This document shows, piece after piece, positions 52,647 through 62,457 of a DNA stretch of 64,000 nucleotides. The first letter of the stretch is position 1, and every line of letters starts with the position of its first letter. The notes under the pieces were generated by a model. That model had not been told where the DNA came from. It saw nothing but the letters and a program-made list of their open reading frames with translations, and made no database searches. A program made the translations under genes and the position numbers. Source of the stretch: Bacteroidota bacterium (GTDB lineage: Bacteria > Bacteroidota > Bacteroidia > Bacteroidales > FEN-979); assembly GCA_026391805.1 (NCBI GenBank), contig JAPLDJ010000023.1:124001-188000 (forward strand), in the 5' to 3' direction.

Positions 52647-53891
52647 TCAGGATTGACGGACGATTTCGACGGCTTTTGGATCGTGTTTGTACCTGAAGAA
52701 GATTGGGAACAGGATGCCGAGGATGAGTGCATAGGATGCAAATGTGATCCAGATGCTGGGCCAGTCCTTGACCCCGTCTTTGGTAAAAAGATCGACCACC
52801 CATCCGCTCAGCATTCCGCCGATGAATGCGCCGAACCCGTTGGTCATCAGCATGAACAGTCCCTGGGCGCTGGCCCTGATGTTGATTTCGGCCTCCTTTT
52901 CCACAAACAAGGATCCTGAAATATTGAAAAAATCGAACGCCATACCGTAGATGATCATCGAAAGAATGAGAAAGACAAAGCCGTTGCCGGGATTGCCAAC
53001 GGCAAACAGCCCGAAACGGAACACCCAGGCAAAGATGCTCATAAGCATGACTTTTTTGATCCCGAACTTATACAAGAAAAAAGGAATCGTCAGGATGAAG
53101 AGGGTTTCCGATATCTGTGAGACGGACATCAGGATCCCGGGGTGCGTTACCGTGAAAGAATCCGGGAAGCGGGAAGCAAAGTCGAGCAGAAAAGGCTGGC
53201 CGAAAGTATTTGTGATCTGCAGGGCAGCCCCAAGGAAAAGAGCAAAGATGAAGAAGACGATCATCCTCCGCTTCCTGAACAATACCAAGGCATCCAGCCC
53301 GAACATGGACAGGGTTGATCTGGCCTTGTTCACTTTTGCAGGCGGGCATTTGGGCATCGTAAATGCGTAAATGCCAAGCACAAGCGATGCTACGGAACTG
53401 AAGTACAGCTGGGTGGCGCTTACTTTCCAGCCGGCCAGGTCGATGAGCCACATTGCAAGGATGAATCCGATCGTTCCCCATACACGAATGGGTGGAAACT
53501 CTTTCACCACCTTGTGTCCTTTCTGTTCAAGCACGATGTAAGAAACCGTATTGTTCAAAGCGATCGTAGGCATGTAGGCCAGTGAATTGAACAGCATGAT
53601 CAGGTAGAGCATAGAAGGATCCGTTGTCCTCGAAGCCCAGAACAGCATAAAAGCTCCGACGATGTGGCAGGCTCCAAGGACCCTTTCGGCATTTATCCAG
53701 CGGTCAGCTACAATTCCAAGAAGTGTCGGCATGATCAAGGAAGCCAATCCCATCGTTGCATAAATTCTTCCAACTTCTCCCCCCGTAAAGTGAAGGGTAT
53801 TGATCAGGTAACCACCCAGCGAGATCAGCCATGAACCCCAGACGAAAAACTGAAGGAAATTCAGAATAATAAGACGTAGTTTGATTCCCAT
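52647..53891 (-). CDS. MFS nucleoside transporter (NupG family)
   Basis: The 414-residue membrane protein has twelve helices. The start MGIKLRLIILNFLQFFVWGS, then WLISLGGYL, and the NTVSYIVLEQKGHKVVKEFP, PIRVWGTIGFI block are the signature of the NupG/XapB nucleoside:H+ symporters. It probably imports nucleosides across the inner membrane and so would feed pyrimidine salvage alongside thyA. It is the first gene of the minus-strand group, 41 bp from thyA. Confidence 0.9.
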   Translation of the reverse strand: MGIKLRLIILNFLQFFVWGSWLISLGGYLINTLHFTGGEVGRIYATMGLASLIMPTLLGIVADRWINAERVLGACHIVGAFMLFWASRTTDPSMLYLIMLFNSLAYMPTIALNNTVSYIVLEQKGHKVVKEFPPIRVWGTIGFILAMWLIDLAGWKVSATQLYFSSVASLVLGIYAFTMPKCPPAKVNKARSTLSMFGLDALVLFRKRRMIVFFIFALFLGAALQITNTFGQPFLLDFASRFPDSFTVTHPGILMSVSQISETLFILTIPFFLYKFGIKKVMLMSIFAWVFRFGLFAVGNPGNGFVFLILSMIIYGMAFDFFNISGSLFVEKEAEINIRASAQGLFMLMTNGFGAFIGGMLSGWVVDLFTKDGVKDWPSIWITFASYALILGILFPIFFRYKHDPKAVEIVRQS

Positions 53892-53944
53892 AAGGATTTT
53901 CTTCTCGGTTAGTAAATATAAAAGTTAGTTAATGGTATGAAATG

Positions 53945-54529
53945 CTATTCCCGTTTCTTCAGTTCATCGCGGATCCTTGAGGCTTTTTCATACTCTTCAT
54001 TCTCGACAGCCGATTGAAGCATCTGCTTCAGATCTTCTTCTGAATATTCCGTGAAGGAAGCCTCACCGGATGGTGGCATATCCTCCTGCAGTTCGTCCTG
54101 TTTTGAATTTTCCTGGTCTTCTTCCATCAAAATCCCTGCGGCAACCATGATGCTTTCATAGGTCCAGACCGGACAACCGAACCGCAGTGCAAGCGCGATG
54201 GCATCCGAGGTCCGTGAATCAATTTCAACTTCATGGGTTCCGTCGTAACAGACAAGGATCGCATAAAAGATACCCTCACTGAATTTATTGATCACAACCT
54301 CACGGAGTCCGATGCTGAAGGATTCGGCAAATGTTTTGAACAGGTCGTGTGTCAGCGGACGCGGGGTTTTGATCTTTTCCAGTTCGATGGCGATCGACTG
54401 TGCCTCAAATCCCCCGATGATGATAGGAAGCCTCCGCTTTCCCTCTTTCTCCCCAAGGATCAGCGCATAGGCCCCGCTCTGCGACTGACTGTAAGACATA
54501 CCGATAATTTCCAGCCGGATTTTTTCCAT
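53945..54529 (-). CDS. Bifunctional nuclease (BFN, DUF151) family protein with UVR motif
   Basis: The start at 54529 (MEKIRLEIIGMSYSQSQSGA) is preferred: AGGTG lies just upstream and an in-frame GTG 6 bp earlier is weaker. The 194-residue protein has a DUF151 domain (about 1-130; IIIGGFEAQSIAIELEKIK; SRTSDAIALALRFGCPVWT) and a C-terminal UvrB/UvrC-like motif (EDLKQMLQSAVENEEYEKAS, then RIRDELKKRE). The DUF151 domain has been reported as RNase/DNase in plants and the UVR motif may contact other proteins. It has a strong consensus promoter at 54553-54584, divergent from hppA. Confidence 0.88.
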   Translation of the reverse strand: MEKIRLEIIGMSYSQSQSGAYALILGEKEGKRRLPIIIGGFEAQSIAIELEKIKTPRPLTHDLFKTFAESFSIGLREVVINKFSEGIFYAILVCYDGTHEVEIDSRTSDAIALALRFGCPVWTYESIMVAAGILMEEDQENSKQDELQEDMPPSGEASFTEYSEEDLKQMLQSAVENEEYEKASRIRDELKKRE

Positions 54530-54552
54530 TTTCACCTGTCAAAACCTTAGTA

Positions 54553-54584
54553 CAAACCTACATGATTTTTCTCTAAGCGGCAAA
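54553..54584 (-). promoter_or_regulatory. Promoter of the BFN gene
   Basis: On the minus strand TTTG (54584-54581) and TAGGTTTG (54560-54553) are 20 bp apart, the best consensus match in this window. Confidence 0.8.
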
Positions 54585-54625
54585 TAGTTAAGAAAAAATC
54601 TATGGGATTTAAAAAAAATTCTTAA

Positions 54626-54633
54626 TACTTTTG
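54626..54633 (+). promoter_or_regulatory. -7 box of hppA
   Basis: TACTTTTG matches TAnnTTTG, 37 bp before the hppA start. No clear -33 element is seen. Confidence 0.62.
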
Positions 54634-54670
54634 CAGCGTTCCACACAGAAAAACAATTAAATACGTGCAT

Positions 54671-57088
54671 ATGAAGAAAATCAGTCTATTGTTGGCGGGC
54701 TTTGCATTGCCCGCCTTGTCGTTTGCCAGCGAGGCCGACCTGAAGATCCCGCAATTGTCGCCAAACCAGAACAACCTCCTGTTGTTCGGATTTGCCATTT
54801 GTGTATTGGGTATGTTGTTCGGTTATTACCAGTTCCTTAAAGTCAGGAAGCTGAAAGCCCATTCCTCGATGCTGGATGTAGCCAAAGTTATTTTTGAAAC
54901 CTGTAAGACCTACCTGATCCAGCAGGGAAAATTCCTTGTTGTCCTTTTCCTCTTCATCGGGGCGTGTATTGCCTTTTATTTTGGAGGGCTTGAGCACAAA
55001 CCATTTGGAGGAGTTCTTCTGATTCTCAGCTGGACCGTGATCGGTATCCTCGGATCATACAGTGTTGCATGGTTCGGCATCCGGATGAACACCCTCGCCA
55101 ACAGCCGCATGGCTTTTGCCTCCCTCGAGCGCAAGCCCATCAAGCTGCTGAACATCCCGCTCGATTCAGGGATGAGCATCGGCGTTATGCTGGTTTGCGT
55201 GGAGCTGATCATGATGCTGATCATCCTGCTGTTTGTTCCGCGGGAATATGCCGGTGCCAGTTTTATCGGGTTTGCCATCGGGGAATCGCTGGGCGCTTCA
55301 GCCCTCCGTATTGCCGGCGGGATCTTCACCAAGATCGCCGATATTGGTTCCGACCTGATGAAAGTTGTTTTTAAGATCAAGGAAGATGACCCCAGGAATC
55401 CCGGTGTCATCGCCGACTGTACCGGCGACAATGCCGGCGACAGCGTTGGCCCGACCGCAGACGGTTTTGAAACTTACGGCGTAACCGGAGTCGCACTGAT
55501 CTCCTTCATCGTGCTCGCAGTTTCAAGTGTTGAGAACCAGATGCAGCTTCTTACCTGGATCTTTGTCATGCGTATCCTGATGGTGGTCACATCCATCTCT
55601 GCATTTTATATCAACAAACTTCTGAGCCAGGCGCTCTACAGCAAGCAAGATGATCTCGATTTCGAGCGTCCGCTCACCAACCTGGTATGGATCACCTCCA
55701 TTCTCTCGATCGTTGTCACCTTCATCGCAAGTTATTTTATGATCGGCGACATGGCCAACAACCTCTGGCTGACGCTCTCCATAATTATCAGTTGTGGTAC
55801 GCTGGGCGCTGCCCTGATCCCGGAATTCACGAAGATCTTCACCAGTCCGAAATCAAAGCATGTCAATGAAGTTGTCACTGCCTCCAAAGAAGGCGGCGCC
55901 TCACTGAACATCCTATCCGGGCTTGTAGCCGGTAACTTCAGCGCTTTCTGGCAGGGCATTGTGTTCCTTGTCCTGATGTTCGTCTCTTATATGGCCAGTA
56001 CACACGGCCTGGTTGCATTCATGGTATATCCTTCCATCTTTGCCTTTGGTCTGGTTGCCTTTGGATTCCTGGGCATGGGCCCTGTGACCATTGCGGTTGA
56101 CAGTTACGGACCTGTGACCGACAATGCACAATCGGTTTATGAACTGTCGCTGATCGAAGAGAACATCGCGCAACATACGATTGATATCGAAAAGGAATTC
56201 GGTTTCAAGCCTGATTTCGAAAAGGCAAAACATTACCTGGAAGCCAACGACGGCGCGGGGAACACGTTCAAGGCAACGGCCAAGCCGGTACTGATCGGTA
56301 CCGCAGTCGTCGGCGCCACAACCATGATCTTCTCCCTGATCCTGGTCATCACGAAACAGTTCCACATCAATCCCGAGCAGATCCTGAACATTCTGAATCC
56401 ATTTACGATCCTTGGTTTCCTGATGGGAGGAGCGGTGATCTACTGGTTCACCGGCGCTTCGATCCAGGCGGTTACGACGGGCGCTTACCGTGCAGTTGAG
56501 TACATCAAGAAGAACATCCATCTTGACGAACATGCAGAAAAGAAGGCTTCGATCGAAACTTCCAAGGAGGTGGTAAAAATCTGTACCCAATATGCCCAGA
56601 CGGGGATGATTAACATTTTCATCGCCATCTTTTCTTTTGCACTTGCCATTGCATTTTTATCCGGTTACCAGGATACCAGTTTCGCAGAGTTCAATCCTTT
56701 GCGCTACCCGGCTGCCTCCTTCTTTGTAAGCTACCTTATCTCCATTGCATTCTTCGGATTGTTCCAGGCTATTTTCATGGCCAATGCCGGCGGAGCATGG
56801 GACAATGCAAAGAAGGTTGTTGAAGTTGACATGAAGGAAAAGGGAACACCGCTGCATGATGCAACAGTAATCGGTGATACGGTTGGAGATCCTTTCAAGG
56901 ACACCTCTTCGGTTGCCATGAACCCGATCATCAAGTTCACCACCCTGTTCGGGCTGCTGGCCATGGAGATCGCGATCTCACCGAACTTCTATGCCATCGC
57001 ACCCTATATCGGGATTGTATTCTTCATCATTGCCCTTTACTTTGTATACCGTTCGTTCTTCAAGATGCGGATCCGGAAAGAAGCATAG
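54671..57088 (+). CDS. hppA: Membrane-bound pyrophosphatase (H+/Na+-translocating)
   Basis: From the ATG at 54671 the protein has 805 residues and about 16 transmembrane helices. The active-site loop is [20 protein letters not shown], then [13 protein letters not shown]; the second is [17 protein letters not shown], and the last is [15 protein letters not shown] then [13 protein letters not shown]. It couples PPi hydrolysis to ion pumping. Compared with common members, the usual DVGADLVGKVE segment is [11 protein letters not shown] with one residue fewer, and the GNTFKAT motif has Lys where K+-dependent enzymes have Ala, so K+-independent H+ pumping is likely (inference). There is an N-terminal signal-like helix. 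Confidence 0.93.
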   Translation: MKKISLLLAGFALPALSFASEADLKIPQLSPNQNNLLLFGFAICVLGMLFGYYQFLKVRKLKAHSSMLDVAKVIFETCKTYLIQQGKFLVVLFLFIGACIAFYFGGLEHKPFGGVLLILSWTVIGILGSYSVAWFGIRMNTLANSRMAFASLERKPIKLLNIPLDSGMSIGVMLVCVELIMMLIILLFVPREYAGASFIGFAIGESLGASALRIAGGIFTKIADIGSDLMKVVFKIKEDDPRNPGVIADCTGDNAGDSVGPTADGFETYGVTGVALISFIVLAVSSVENQMQLLTWIFVMRILMVVTSISAFYINKLLSQALYSKQDDLDFERPLTNLVWITSILSIVVTFIASYFMIGDMANNLWLTLSIIISCGTLGAALIPEFTKIFTSPKSKHVNEVVTASKEGGASLNILSGLVAGNFSAFWQGIVFLVLMFVSYMASTHGLVAFMVYPSIFAFGLVAFGFLGMGPVTIAVDSYGPVTDNAQSVYELSLIEENIAQHTIDIEKEFGFKPDFEKAKHYLEANDGAGNTFKATAKPVLIGTAVVGATTMIFSLILVITKQFHINPEQILNILNPFTILGFLMGGAVIYWFTGASIQAVTTGAYRAVEYIKKNIHLDEHAEKKASIETSKEVVKICTQYAQTGMINIFIAIFSFALAIAFLSGYQDTSFAEFNPLRYPAASFFVSYLISIAFFGLFQAIFMANAGGAWDNAKKVVEVDMKEKGTPLHDATVIGDTVGDPFKDTSSVAMNPIIKFTTLFGLLAMEIAISPNFYAIAPYIGIVFFIIALYFVYRSFFKMRIRKEA

Positions 57089-57109
57089 CAATCTGTTCAT
57101 TAAAGGTTG

Positions 57110-57140
57110 AAAAGAGGCCACCGCAATGGCCTCTTTTTTT
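57110..57140 (+). terminator. Rho-independent terminator of hppA
   Basis: AAAAGAGGCCA (57110-57120) pairs with TGGCCTCTTTT (57127-57137) around CCGCAA, followed by T. Confidence 0.9.
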
Positions 57141-57162
57141 ATGTCCGTTTTTAAACTTTTGG

Positions 57163-57170
57163 TACATTTG
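57163..57170 (+). promoter_or_regulatory. -7 box of gcvP
   Basis: TACATTTG matches TAnnTTTG, 37 bp before the gcvP start. Confidence 0.62.
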
Positions 57171-57207
57171 CAGACACGCCAGACTAACCGAAAAAACCAC
57201 ATACCTC

Positions 57208-60069
57208 ATGATCACGAACAATTTTGCAAGAAGACACAACGGACCCTTCGGAGACCAGGTCCCTGAAATGCTGAAGAAGATCGGTGTTAATTCACTCGAT
57301 CAACTGATTGACGAAACCGTGCCGGCAACCATCCGGATGAAGGCTCCGCTGGATCTGCCGGAAGGTCTGAATGAATTCCTGTACCTCAATCATCTCCGGA
57401 TGATCGGGGCCAAGAACAAGATCTTCAAAACCTTTATCGGATTAGGTTATTACAATACGATCACCCCCGGGGTGATCCTGCGGAACATTCTTGAAAACCC
57501 GGGATGGTATACCGCCTATACTCCTTACCAGGCTGAGATTTCCCAGGGACGTCTCGAAGCCCTTCTGAATTTCCAGACGATGGTCACCGACATGACCGGC
57601 ATGCCGATTGCCAACGCCTCGCTCCTTGATGAAGGAACAGCCGCAGCCGAAGCCATGATCATGCTGTTCAACGGCCGTTCACGGGATGCCGTAAAACGGG
57701 AAGCCAACCAGTTTTTTGTTTCCATGGACCTTTTCCCCCAAAGCATTGATGTTATAAAAACACGTGCCATCCCGCTGGGAATCGAGCTGATCTTCGGGAA
57801 ACACGAAGAATTTACATTTACCGACAAGGTGTTTGGTGCAGTGATCCAGTACCCGACCCAGTTTGGCGCCGTCAACGATTACAGGGAATTCACGGAGAAG
57901 GCCCACCAGGCCGGCGCTTCTGTTGCGGTTGCGGCAGATCTGCTCAGCCTTGCATTACTGACGCCTCCCGGCGAATGGGGCGCCGATGTCGTGTTCGGTT
58001 CCACACAGCGGTTCGGTATCCCGATGGGTTACGGCGGGCCGCATGCCGCCTATTTCGCAACAAAAGAAGATTACAAGCGCCAGATCCCGGGCAGGATCAT
58101 CGGTGTTTCGGTGGATGCCAACGGGAACAGGGCGCTCAGGATGGCGCTTCAGACCCGCGAGCAGCACATCAAGCGGGAACGTGCAACATCAAACATCTGC
58201 ACCTCGCAGGTGTTGCTGGCTGTTATGGCTGGCTTCTATGCCGCATGGCACGGGCCCCTGGGTATCCGCCAGATTGCCCGTCACATCAACATCCTTACCG
58301 GTGTTCTTGCACAGGAATTACAGAAAATCGGATACCGTAACCTGAATTCATATTTTGTCGATACCATTGCAATCCGGTTGCCGGAAGGCGCTCAAATTAA
58401 AACCATCAAGCAGGCAGCCCTGAAAAGCAAGATGAACTTCCGTTACATTGATGCCAAGACTGTCGGAATCAGCATTGATGAAACAACTTCGCTGGAAGAC
58501 ATCAACCTCATCCTTTCGATCTTCGCCCAGGCTAACATCAAGACTTTTGCTGCCTTTGTCTGCGATCCGAAAGAATGTGAGAAGATCACCACGATACCGG
58601 ATAATCTTACACGTACATCTTCCTATCTGACGCATAAAGTCTTCAATTCATATCATTCCGAAACGGAGATGATGCGTTACATGAAGAAACTTGAGATCAA
58701 GGACCTGTCGCTGAACCGTTCCATGATCCCGCTGGGATCCTGCACCATGAAACTGAATGCAGCAGCCGAGCTGTTCCACCTCAGCTGGCCGGAATTCGGG
58801 GCCATCCACCCGTTTGTTCCGAAAAACCAGGCCGAAGGGTACCAGTACCTGATCCATGAGCTTGAAAAAGATCTTTGCACGATCACTGGTTTTGAAGGTG
58901 TTTCCTTTATGCCCAATTCCGGCGCAGCAGGCGAGTATGCAGGACTGATGCTGATCCGCCAGTACCATCTCAACCGGAACGACGGGCACCGCGACATCTG
59001 CCTTATCCCCTCTTCCGCGCACGGGACCAATCCTGCAAGTTGTGTGATGGCGGGGATGAAAGTGGTAGTGGTGATCTGCGATGACAAGGGAAACATCGAT
59101 CTTCCGGATCTTAAAGCCAAAGCAGAACAATACAAAGACTCTCTTGCTGCATTGATGGTAACATATCCTTCAACACACGGAGTTTTCGAAGAGGAAATAC
59201 TGGACATTGTGAAAGTGATCCACGATAACGGCGGACAGGTATACATGGATGGCGCCAACATGAACGCCCAGGTGGGACTGACCAACCCGGGTATCATTGG
59301 CGCCGATGTCTGCCATCTGAACCTGCATAAAACCTTTGCTATTCCACATGGTGGCGGCGGTCCGGGTGAAGGCCCGATTGCAGTTGCAAAACACCTTGTT
59401 CCTTTCCTTCCGAAGCATGTCTTTGTTGAGACCGGCGGCGATTCAGGGATCACAGCCGTTGCATCTGCACCTTACGGAAGCGCCATGATCCTCCCGATTT
59501 CCTATGGCTATATAAAAATGATGGGCGGCAAGGGACTGACGGAAGCCACGCGTTATGCCATCCTGAATGCCAATTACCTGAAATCATGCCTTGAACCTTA
59601 TTACCCGATCCTCTATTCAGGCAGTAAAGGACGCTGCGCCCACGAAATGATCGTCGACTGCAACGGCATTGCCAAAACCTCCGGCATTGGCGCCATCGAC
59701 ATCGCCAAACGGCTGATGGATTACGGCTTCCACGCTCCTACTGTAGCCTTCCCGGTTCACGGAACGCTGATGGTAGAGCCAACCGAAAGCGAGCCCTATT
59801 ACGAACTAAACCGGCTTGTGGATGCCATGGTTTCCATCCGGAAAGAGATTGATGAGATCGTTGAAGGAAAAGCGGATAAAACAGTGAATGTGATCATGAA
59901 GGCGCCGCACACTGCACAGATGGTTACGGCTGATGAATGGACACTCCCCTATTCGCGGCAGAAAGCTGCTTTCCCGATGCCCTGGTCGACAGAGGATAAG
60001 TACTGGCCAACTGTAACAAGGATAGACGATGCTTTCGGCGACCGGAACCTGGTTTGCAGATGTGATTGA
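57208..60069 (+). CDS. gcvP: Glycine dehydrogenase (decarboxylating), P-protein, single chain
   Basis: The 953-residue PLP enzyme of the glycine cleavage system decarboxylates glycine and passes the aminomethyl group to the H-protein. Both halves are present in one chain: the N-terminal half (to about 450) with [40 protein letters not shown], and the C-terminal half with the PLP-binding Lys708 in [19 protein letters not shown]. Other members split into gcvPA and gcvPB. H- and T-protein genes are not in this window. It has its own promoter and a strong terminator. Confidence 0.98.
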   Translation: MITNNFARRHNGPFGDQVPEMLKKIGVNSLDQLIDETVPATIRMKAPLDLPEGLNEFLYLNHLRMIGAKNKIFKTFIGLGYYNTITPGVILRNILENPGWYTAYTPYQAEISQGRLEALLNFQTMVTDMTGMPIANASLLDEGTAAAEAMIMLFNGRSRDAVKREANQFFVSMDLFPQSIDVIKTRAIPLGIELIFGKHEEFTFTDKVFGAVIQYPTQFGAVNDYREFTEKAHQAGASVAVAADLLSLALLTPPGEWGADVVFGSTQRFGIPMGYGGPHAAYFATKEDYKRQIPGRIIGVSVDANGNRALRMALQTREQHIKRERATSNICTSQVLLAVMAGFYAAWHGPLGIRQIARHINILTGVLAQELQKIGYRNLNSYFVDTIAIRLPEGAQIKTIKQAALKSKMNFRYIDAKTVGISIDETTSLEDINLILSIFAQANIKTFAAFVCDPKECEKITTIPDNLTRTSSYLTHKVFNSYHSETEMMRYMKKLEIKDLSLNRSMIPLGSCTMKLNAAAELFHLSWPEFGAIHPFVPKNQAEGYQYLIHELEKDLCTITGFEGVSFMPNSGAAGEYAGLMLIRQYHLNRNDGHRDICLIPSSAHGTNPASCVMAGMKVVVVICDDKGNIDLPDLKAKAEQYKDSLAALMVTYPSTHGVFEEEILDIVKVIHDNGGQVYMDGANMNAQVGLTNPGIIGADVCHLNLHKTFAIPHGGGGPGEGPIAVAKHLVPFLPKHVFVETGGDSGITAVASAPYGSAMILPISYGYIKMMGGKGLTEATRYAILNANYLKSCLEPYYPILYSGSKGRCAHEMIVDCNGIAKTSGIGAIDIAKRLMDYGFHAPTVAFPVHGTLMVEPTESEPYYELNRLVDAMVSIRKEIDEIVEGKADKTVNVIMKAPHTAQMVTADEWTLPYSRQKAAFPMPWSTEDKYWPTVTRIDDAFGDRNLVCRCD

Positions 60070-60090
60070 CCAAAAGCCCCGATAATTGCT

Positions 60091-60121
60091 GAGCGGAATT
60101 TGTAATTCCGCTCTTTTTTTT
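60091..60121 (+). terminator. Rho-independent terminator of gcvP
   Basis: GAGCGGAATT (60091-60100) and AATTCCGCTC (60104-60113) form a perfect 10-bp stem with loop TGT, followed by eight T. Two further weak palindromes (60124-60138 and 60151-60171) follow. Confidence 0.92.
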
Positions 60122-60195
60122 GCCGGATTTCAAATCCGACTATATTCTGAAGCGGCATTACAAATCGCTTAGCTTTATTGAAACATTGAGTTTCT

Positions 60196-60606
60196 TCAGT
60201 TGAAATGGAAAAAGAAGTAGGCGACGGCAGCCCACTCTTTTTTAATCCCTTTTGCATAGCCGATGGTGCTGTGGCTGCTGTTTTCCACCGTTCCATCATC
60301 CCTGATATAGCCGATCGTACTGTGGCTGCTGTTCTCTACCGTACCATCATTTCTGACATAACCAACCGTTGAATGGCTGCTGTTTTCGATGGTCCCGTCG
60401 TCACGGATATAACCAATCGTTGAGTGGCTGCTGTTTTCAATCGTGCCATCGTCCCTGATATAGCCGACGGTCGAGTGGCTGCTGTTTTCAATGGTACCAT
60501 CATTTCTGATATATCCGGTTGTGCTGTGGCTTTCCGATTCGAGGGTCTGTGCCTGGGTGAATGCAATGCTGAGGAAAGAAACAACTATTAAAAGGAATTT
60601 TTTCAT
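60196..60606 (-). CDS. Small secreted beta-flower-like repeat protein
   Basis: The 136-residue protein has a signal peptide (MKKFLLIVVSFLSIAFTQAQ). It then consists of five complete and one partial 17-residue units of the type SSHSTIGYIRDDGTIEN, and a short end with Lys/Glu and Phe (AAVAYFFFHFN). The DNA has a 51-bp tandem period (copies from 60271, 60322, 60373). Bacteroides proteins of this kind have been described as a 5-fold beta-flower; I recall this from structures of that family and cannot check it here. Each unit ends in a beta-turn DDGT/NDGT. The function is unknown. It is alone on its strand. Confidence 0.78.
   Translation of the reverse strand: MKKFLLIVVSFLSIAFTQAQTLESESHSTTGYIRNDGTIENSSHSTVGYIRDDGTIENSSHSTIGYIRDDGTIENSSHSTVGYVRNDGTVENSSHSTIGYIRDDGTVENSSHSTIGYAKGIKKEWAAVAYFFFHFN
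60252..60545 (-). repeat. 51-bp tandem repeat coding for the beta-flower units
   Basis: The 51-bp period is seen from the recurrence of TGGCTGCTGTT at about 60272, 60323, 60374, 60425 and 60476. The units differ mostly at third positions and at the Ile/Val and Asp/Asn positions, so they are old copies. Confidence 0.85.
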
Positions 60607-60692
60607 GGAATGATTTCTTTGAAGTTAAGCGAAGTGGTATTTCTGATTTTTTTGATATAGAATCTTGAACATGATTTCACCAATGTAATATT

Positions 60693-60782
60693 TTGGACTA
60701 AAGTCCAATGATTATTTTGATTCAATTACCCTGGACTTAAGTCCGGGGCAATTCAAGAGAATTCCTTCACGGGCTTTAGCCC
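60693..60782. repeat. Three short palindromes in a spacer
   Basis: TTGGACTAAAGTCCAA (60693-60708), GGACTTAAGTCC (60733-60744) and GGGCTTTAGCCC (60771-60782) follow each other at about 40-bp steps. They share the theme of an R/Y palindrome around TTAA or TTTA. This 237-bp spacer holds no gene. Confidence 0.75.
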
Positions 60783-60843
60783 AAAACTTTGCTAAATTCA
60801 ATCCAATAAACGATTCATGAATCGCCCCTACACCGAATTACAC

Positions 60844-62052
60844 CTATTCCTTAATAAATTTTGCCGTCATGTTGCTCTCCCCACTCCGGACCTTCACAAA
60901 ATAAATTCCATCGGGAAGATCTCCCAGGTCCAACTCTGTTCTTTTCTTTAACAGAGGTTTTTGAAGGAGCATTTTCCCCTGGGCATTATAAATATCAGTC
61001 TCTGTTTGATTCAGATCCGCTGACGCGGGAAGATCAAGTATGACCTTATCCGTTGCAGGATTCGGATATACTCTGAACGATTCCGGCTGATCCCGGTTCA
61101 CAATTCCGAATGGAATACCCGGATTGAACTCCCAAAGATCTGCCAATACTCCAACTGCATTACGTCCATTCCCAATAAAAGCTTTATCGCTGAATGAAAA
61201 GGTGAAGCAAGCCGTGCGTTCCGGAAGATCCAATGGAACGTTGATCAGATTCCAGGAATTTGTGGCCGGATGATATCCCCACACATCATGAAAATATTGT
61301 GTATTATCGGTACCGAAGCAAACATACGCTGTATTATCAGCAACAAAACAGTTTGCAGCGCGAGGAGCACCGGGGAATCCGGCTAAGCCCGACCATGTAT
61401 TGGTAACAGGATTATATTTCCAGAAATCTGTTTCCTGTGTATATGTAGATGAGAATCCTAAACCAAAATATCCCATTCCTCCAATTGAAAAGGAAGTTCC
61501 CCATGCCCTTTTCCCGCCGGGAAAATCAGCCTTCTGTTTCCAGGTATCAGTTGCCGGATTGTACATCCACATATCGTATAAATAATCGTTTCCCTGATAA
61601 TGGGATCCCGCCACGACAAAGGCACTGTCGCCGATTACGAAGCAGCCCGATCCGTACCTGGCAGTTGAGGGGAAATCTCTTTTTCTGGTCCAGGTATTCG
61701 TTGTCCGGTTATATTCCCAAAGGTCAAACTGGCAAACCTGCGGACCATTTAATCCCAGACCAACATAAATTTTTCCTTTGATCGCGAATGAAATGTAATC
61801 AGCCGATCCGTTACCCGGGTAATCCGCCAGCTGAAGCCATCCGTTACTAACGGTATCATACTCCCAGAAATCTTTGACAAAAATGTTGTCGCAGGTCACA
61901 CCCAACCCGGTATACCCTTTTCCGTTCATCGTACACCCCGAGGCTGATCTTCTTCCGTAGTTATAGGTTGGGGATTTTTGTGTCCATGACTGTGAACGGG
62001 CCATGCCGTTCATTGCCAGAATGCAGACAAGAATGCAGATGAACTTTTTCAT
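60844..62052 (-). CDS. Kelch beta-propeller protein with type IX secretion tail
   Basis: The 402-residue protein has a signal peptide (MKKFICILVCILAMNGMARS) and six or so Kelch units of about 45-50 residues (DFWEYDTVSNGWLQLADYPG; DLWEYNRTTNTWTRKRDFPS; DMWMYNPATDTWKQKADFPG). The last 80 residues (FRVYPNPATDKVILDLPASA and GDLPDGIYFVKVRSGESNM) are the Por-secretion-system sorting domain. So it is exported to the surface or released by type IX secretion. The ligand is unknown. The neighbours are other secreted proteins. Confidence 0.93.
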   Translation of the reverse strand: MKKFICILVCILAMNGMARSQSWTQKSPTYNYGRRSASGCTMNGKGYTGLGVTCDNIFVKDFWEYDTVSNGWLQLADYPGNGSADYISFAIKGKIYVGLGLNGPQVCQFDLWEYNRTTNTWTRKRDFPSTARYGSGCFVIGDSAFVVAGSHYQGNDYLYDMWMYNPATDTWKQKADFPGGKRAWGTSFSIGGMGYFGLGFSSTYTQETDFWKYNPVTNTWSGLAGFPGAPRAANCFVADNTAYVCFGTDNTQYFHDVWGYHPATNSWNLINVPLDLPERTACFTFSFSDKAFIGNGRNAVGVLADLWEFNPGIPFGIVNRDQPESFRVYPNPATDKVILDLPASADLNQTETDIYNAQGKMLLQKPLLKKRTELDLGDLPDGIYFVKVRSGESNMTAKFIKE

Positions 62053-62457
62053 TGGAATGCTTTTTTGAATTGCTTTCCCGATCGTGAGACTGAGACAGAT
62101 AAATGGCGTTGGGAGGAACCATTGGTTCTCAGTATCCCAAAAATACTGAATAATTATGAAAAATGGCTGTCAATTAAGAGAAATTCCGCCGGGCAATAAG
62201 GATTGATCCAGATGACCCCACCCCCCCGTGGGGTTGAATAAAAAGTCCTTATTCGCCTTTGTGAGGACCTTTGTGGCCTTTGTGGTTAAATTTTAAATGA
62301 TTGAACCACAAAGGACTCGAAGCCTGCCTGACGGCAGGCAGGTACACACAAAGTCGCACAAAGGAAAATATTCTGCATACTATTTCTTTTTAGTCAACCC
62401 CTGCAGGGGGAGGGGTTAAATAATATCTAAAAAGAAAAAGAAAATGGGCTGAAGAAC
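62053..62457. other. 405-bp spacer rich in short inverted repeats
   Basis: There is no gene. It holds ACCCCAC/GTGGGGT (62215-62234), CCTTTGTGGTT/AACCACAAAGG (62277-62287 with 62304-62314, a perfect 11-bp stem), CCTGCCTG/CAGGCAGG (62323-62330 with 62335-62342), more CACAAAG copies, and CCCCTGCAGGGGGAGGGG (62398-62415). It has no T9SS or RNA gene. Confidence 0.75.
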
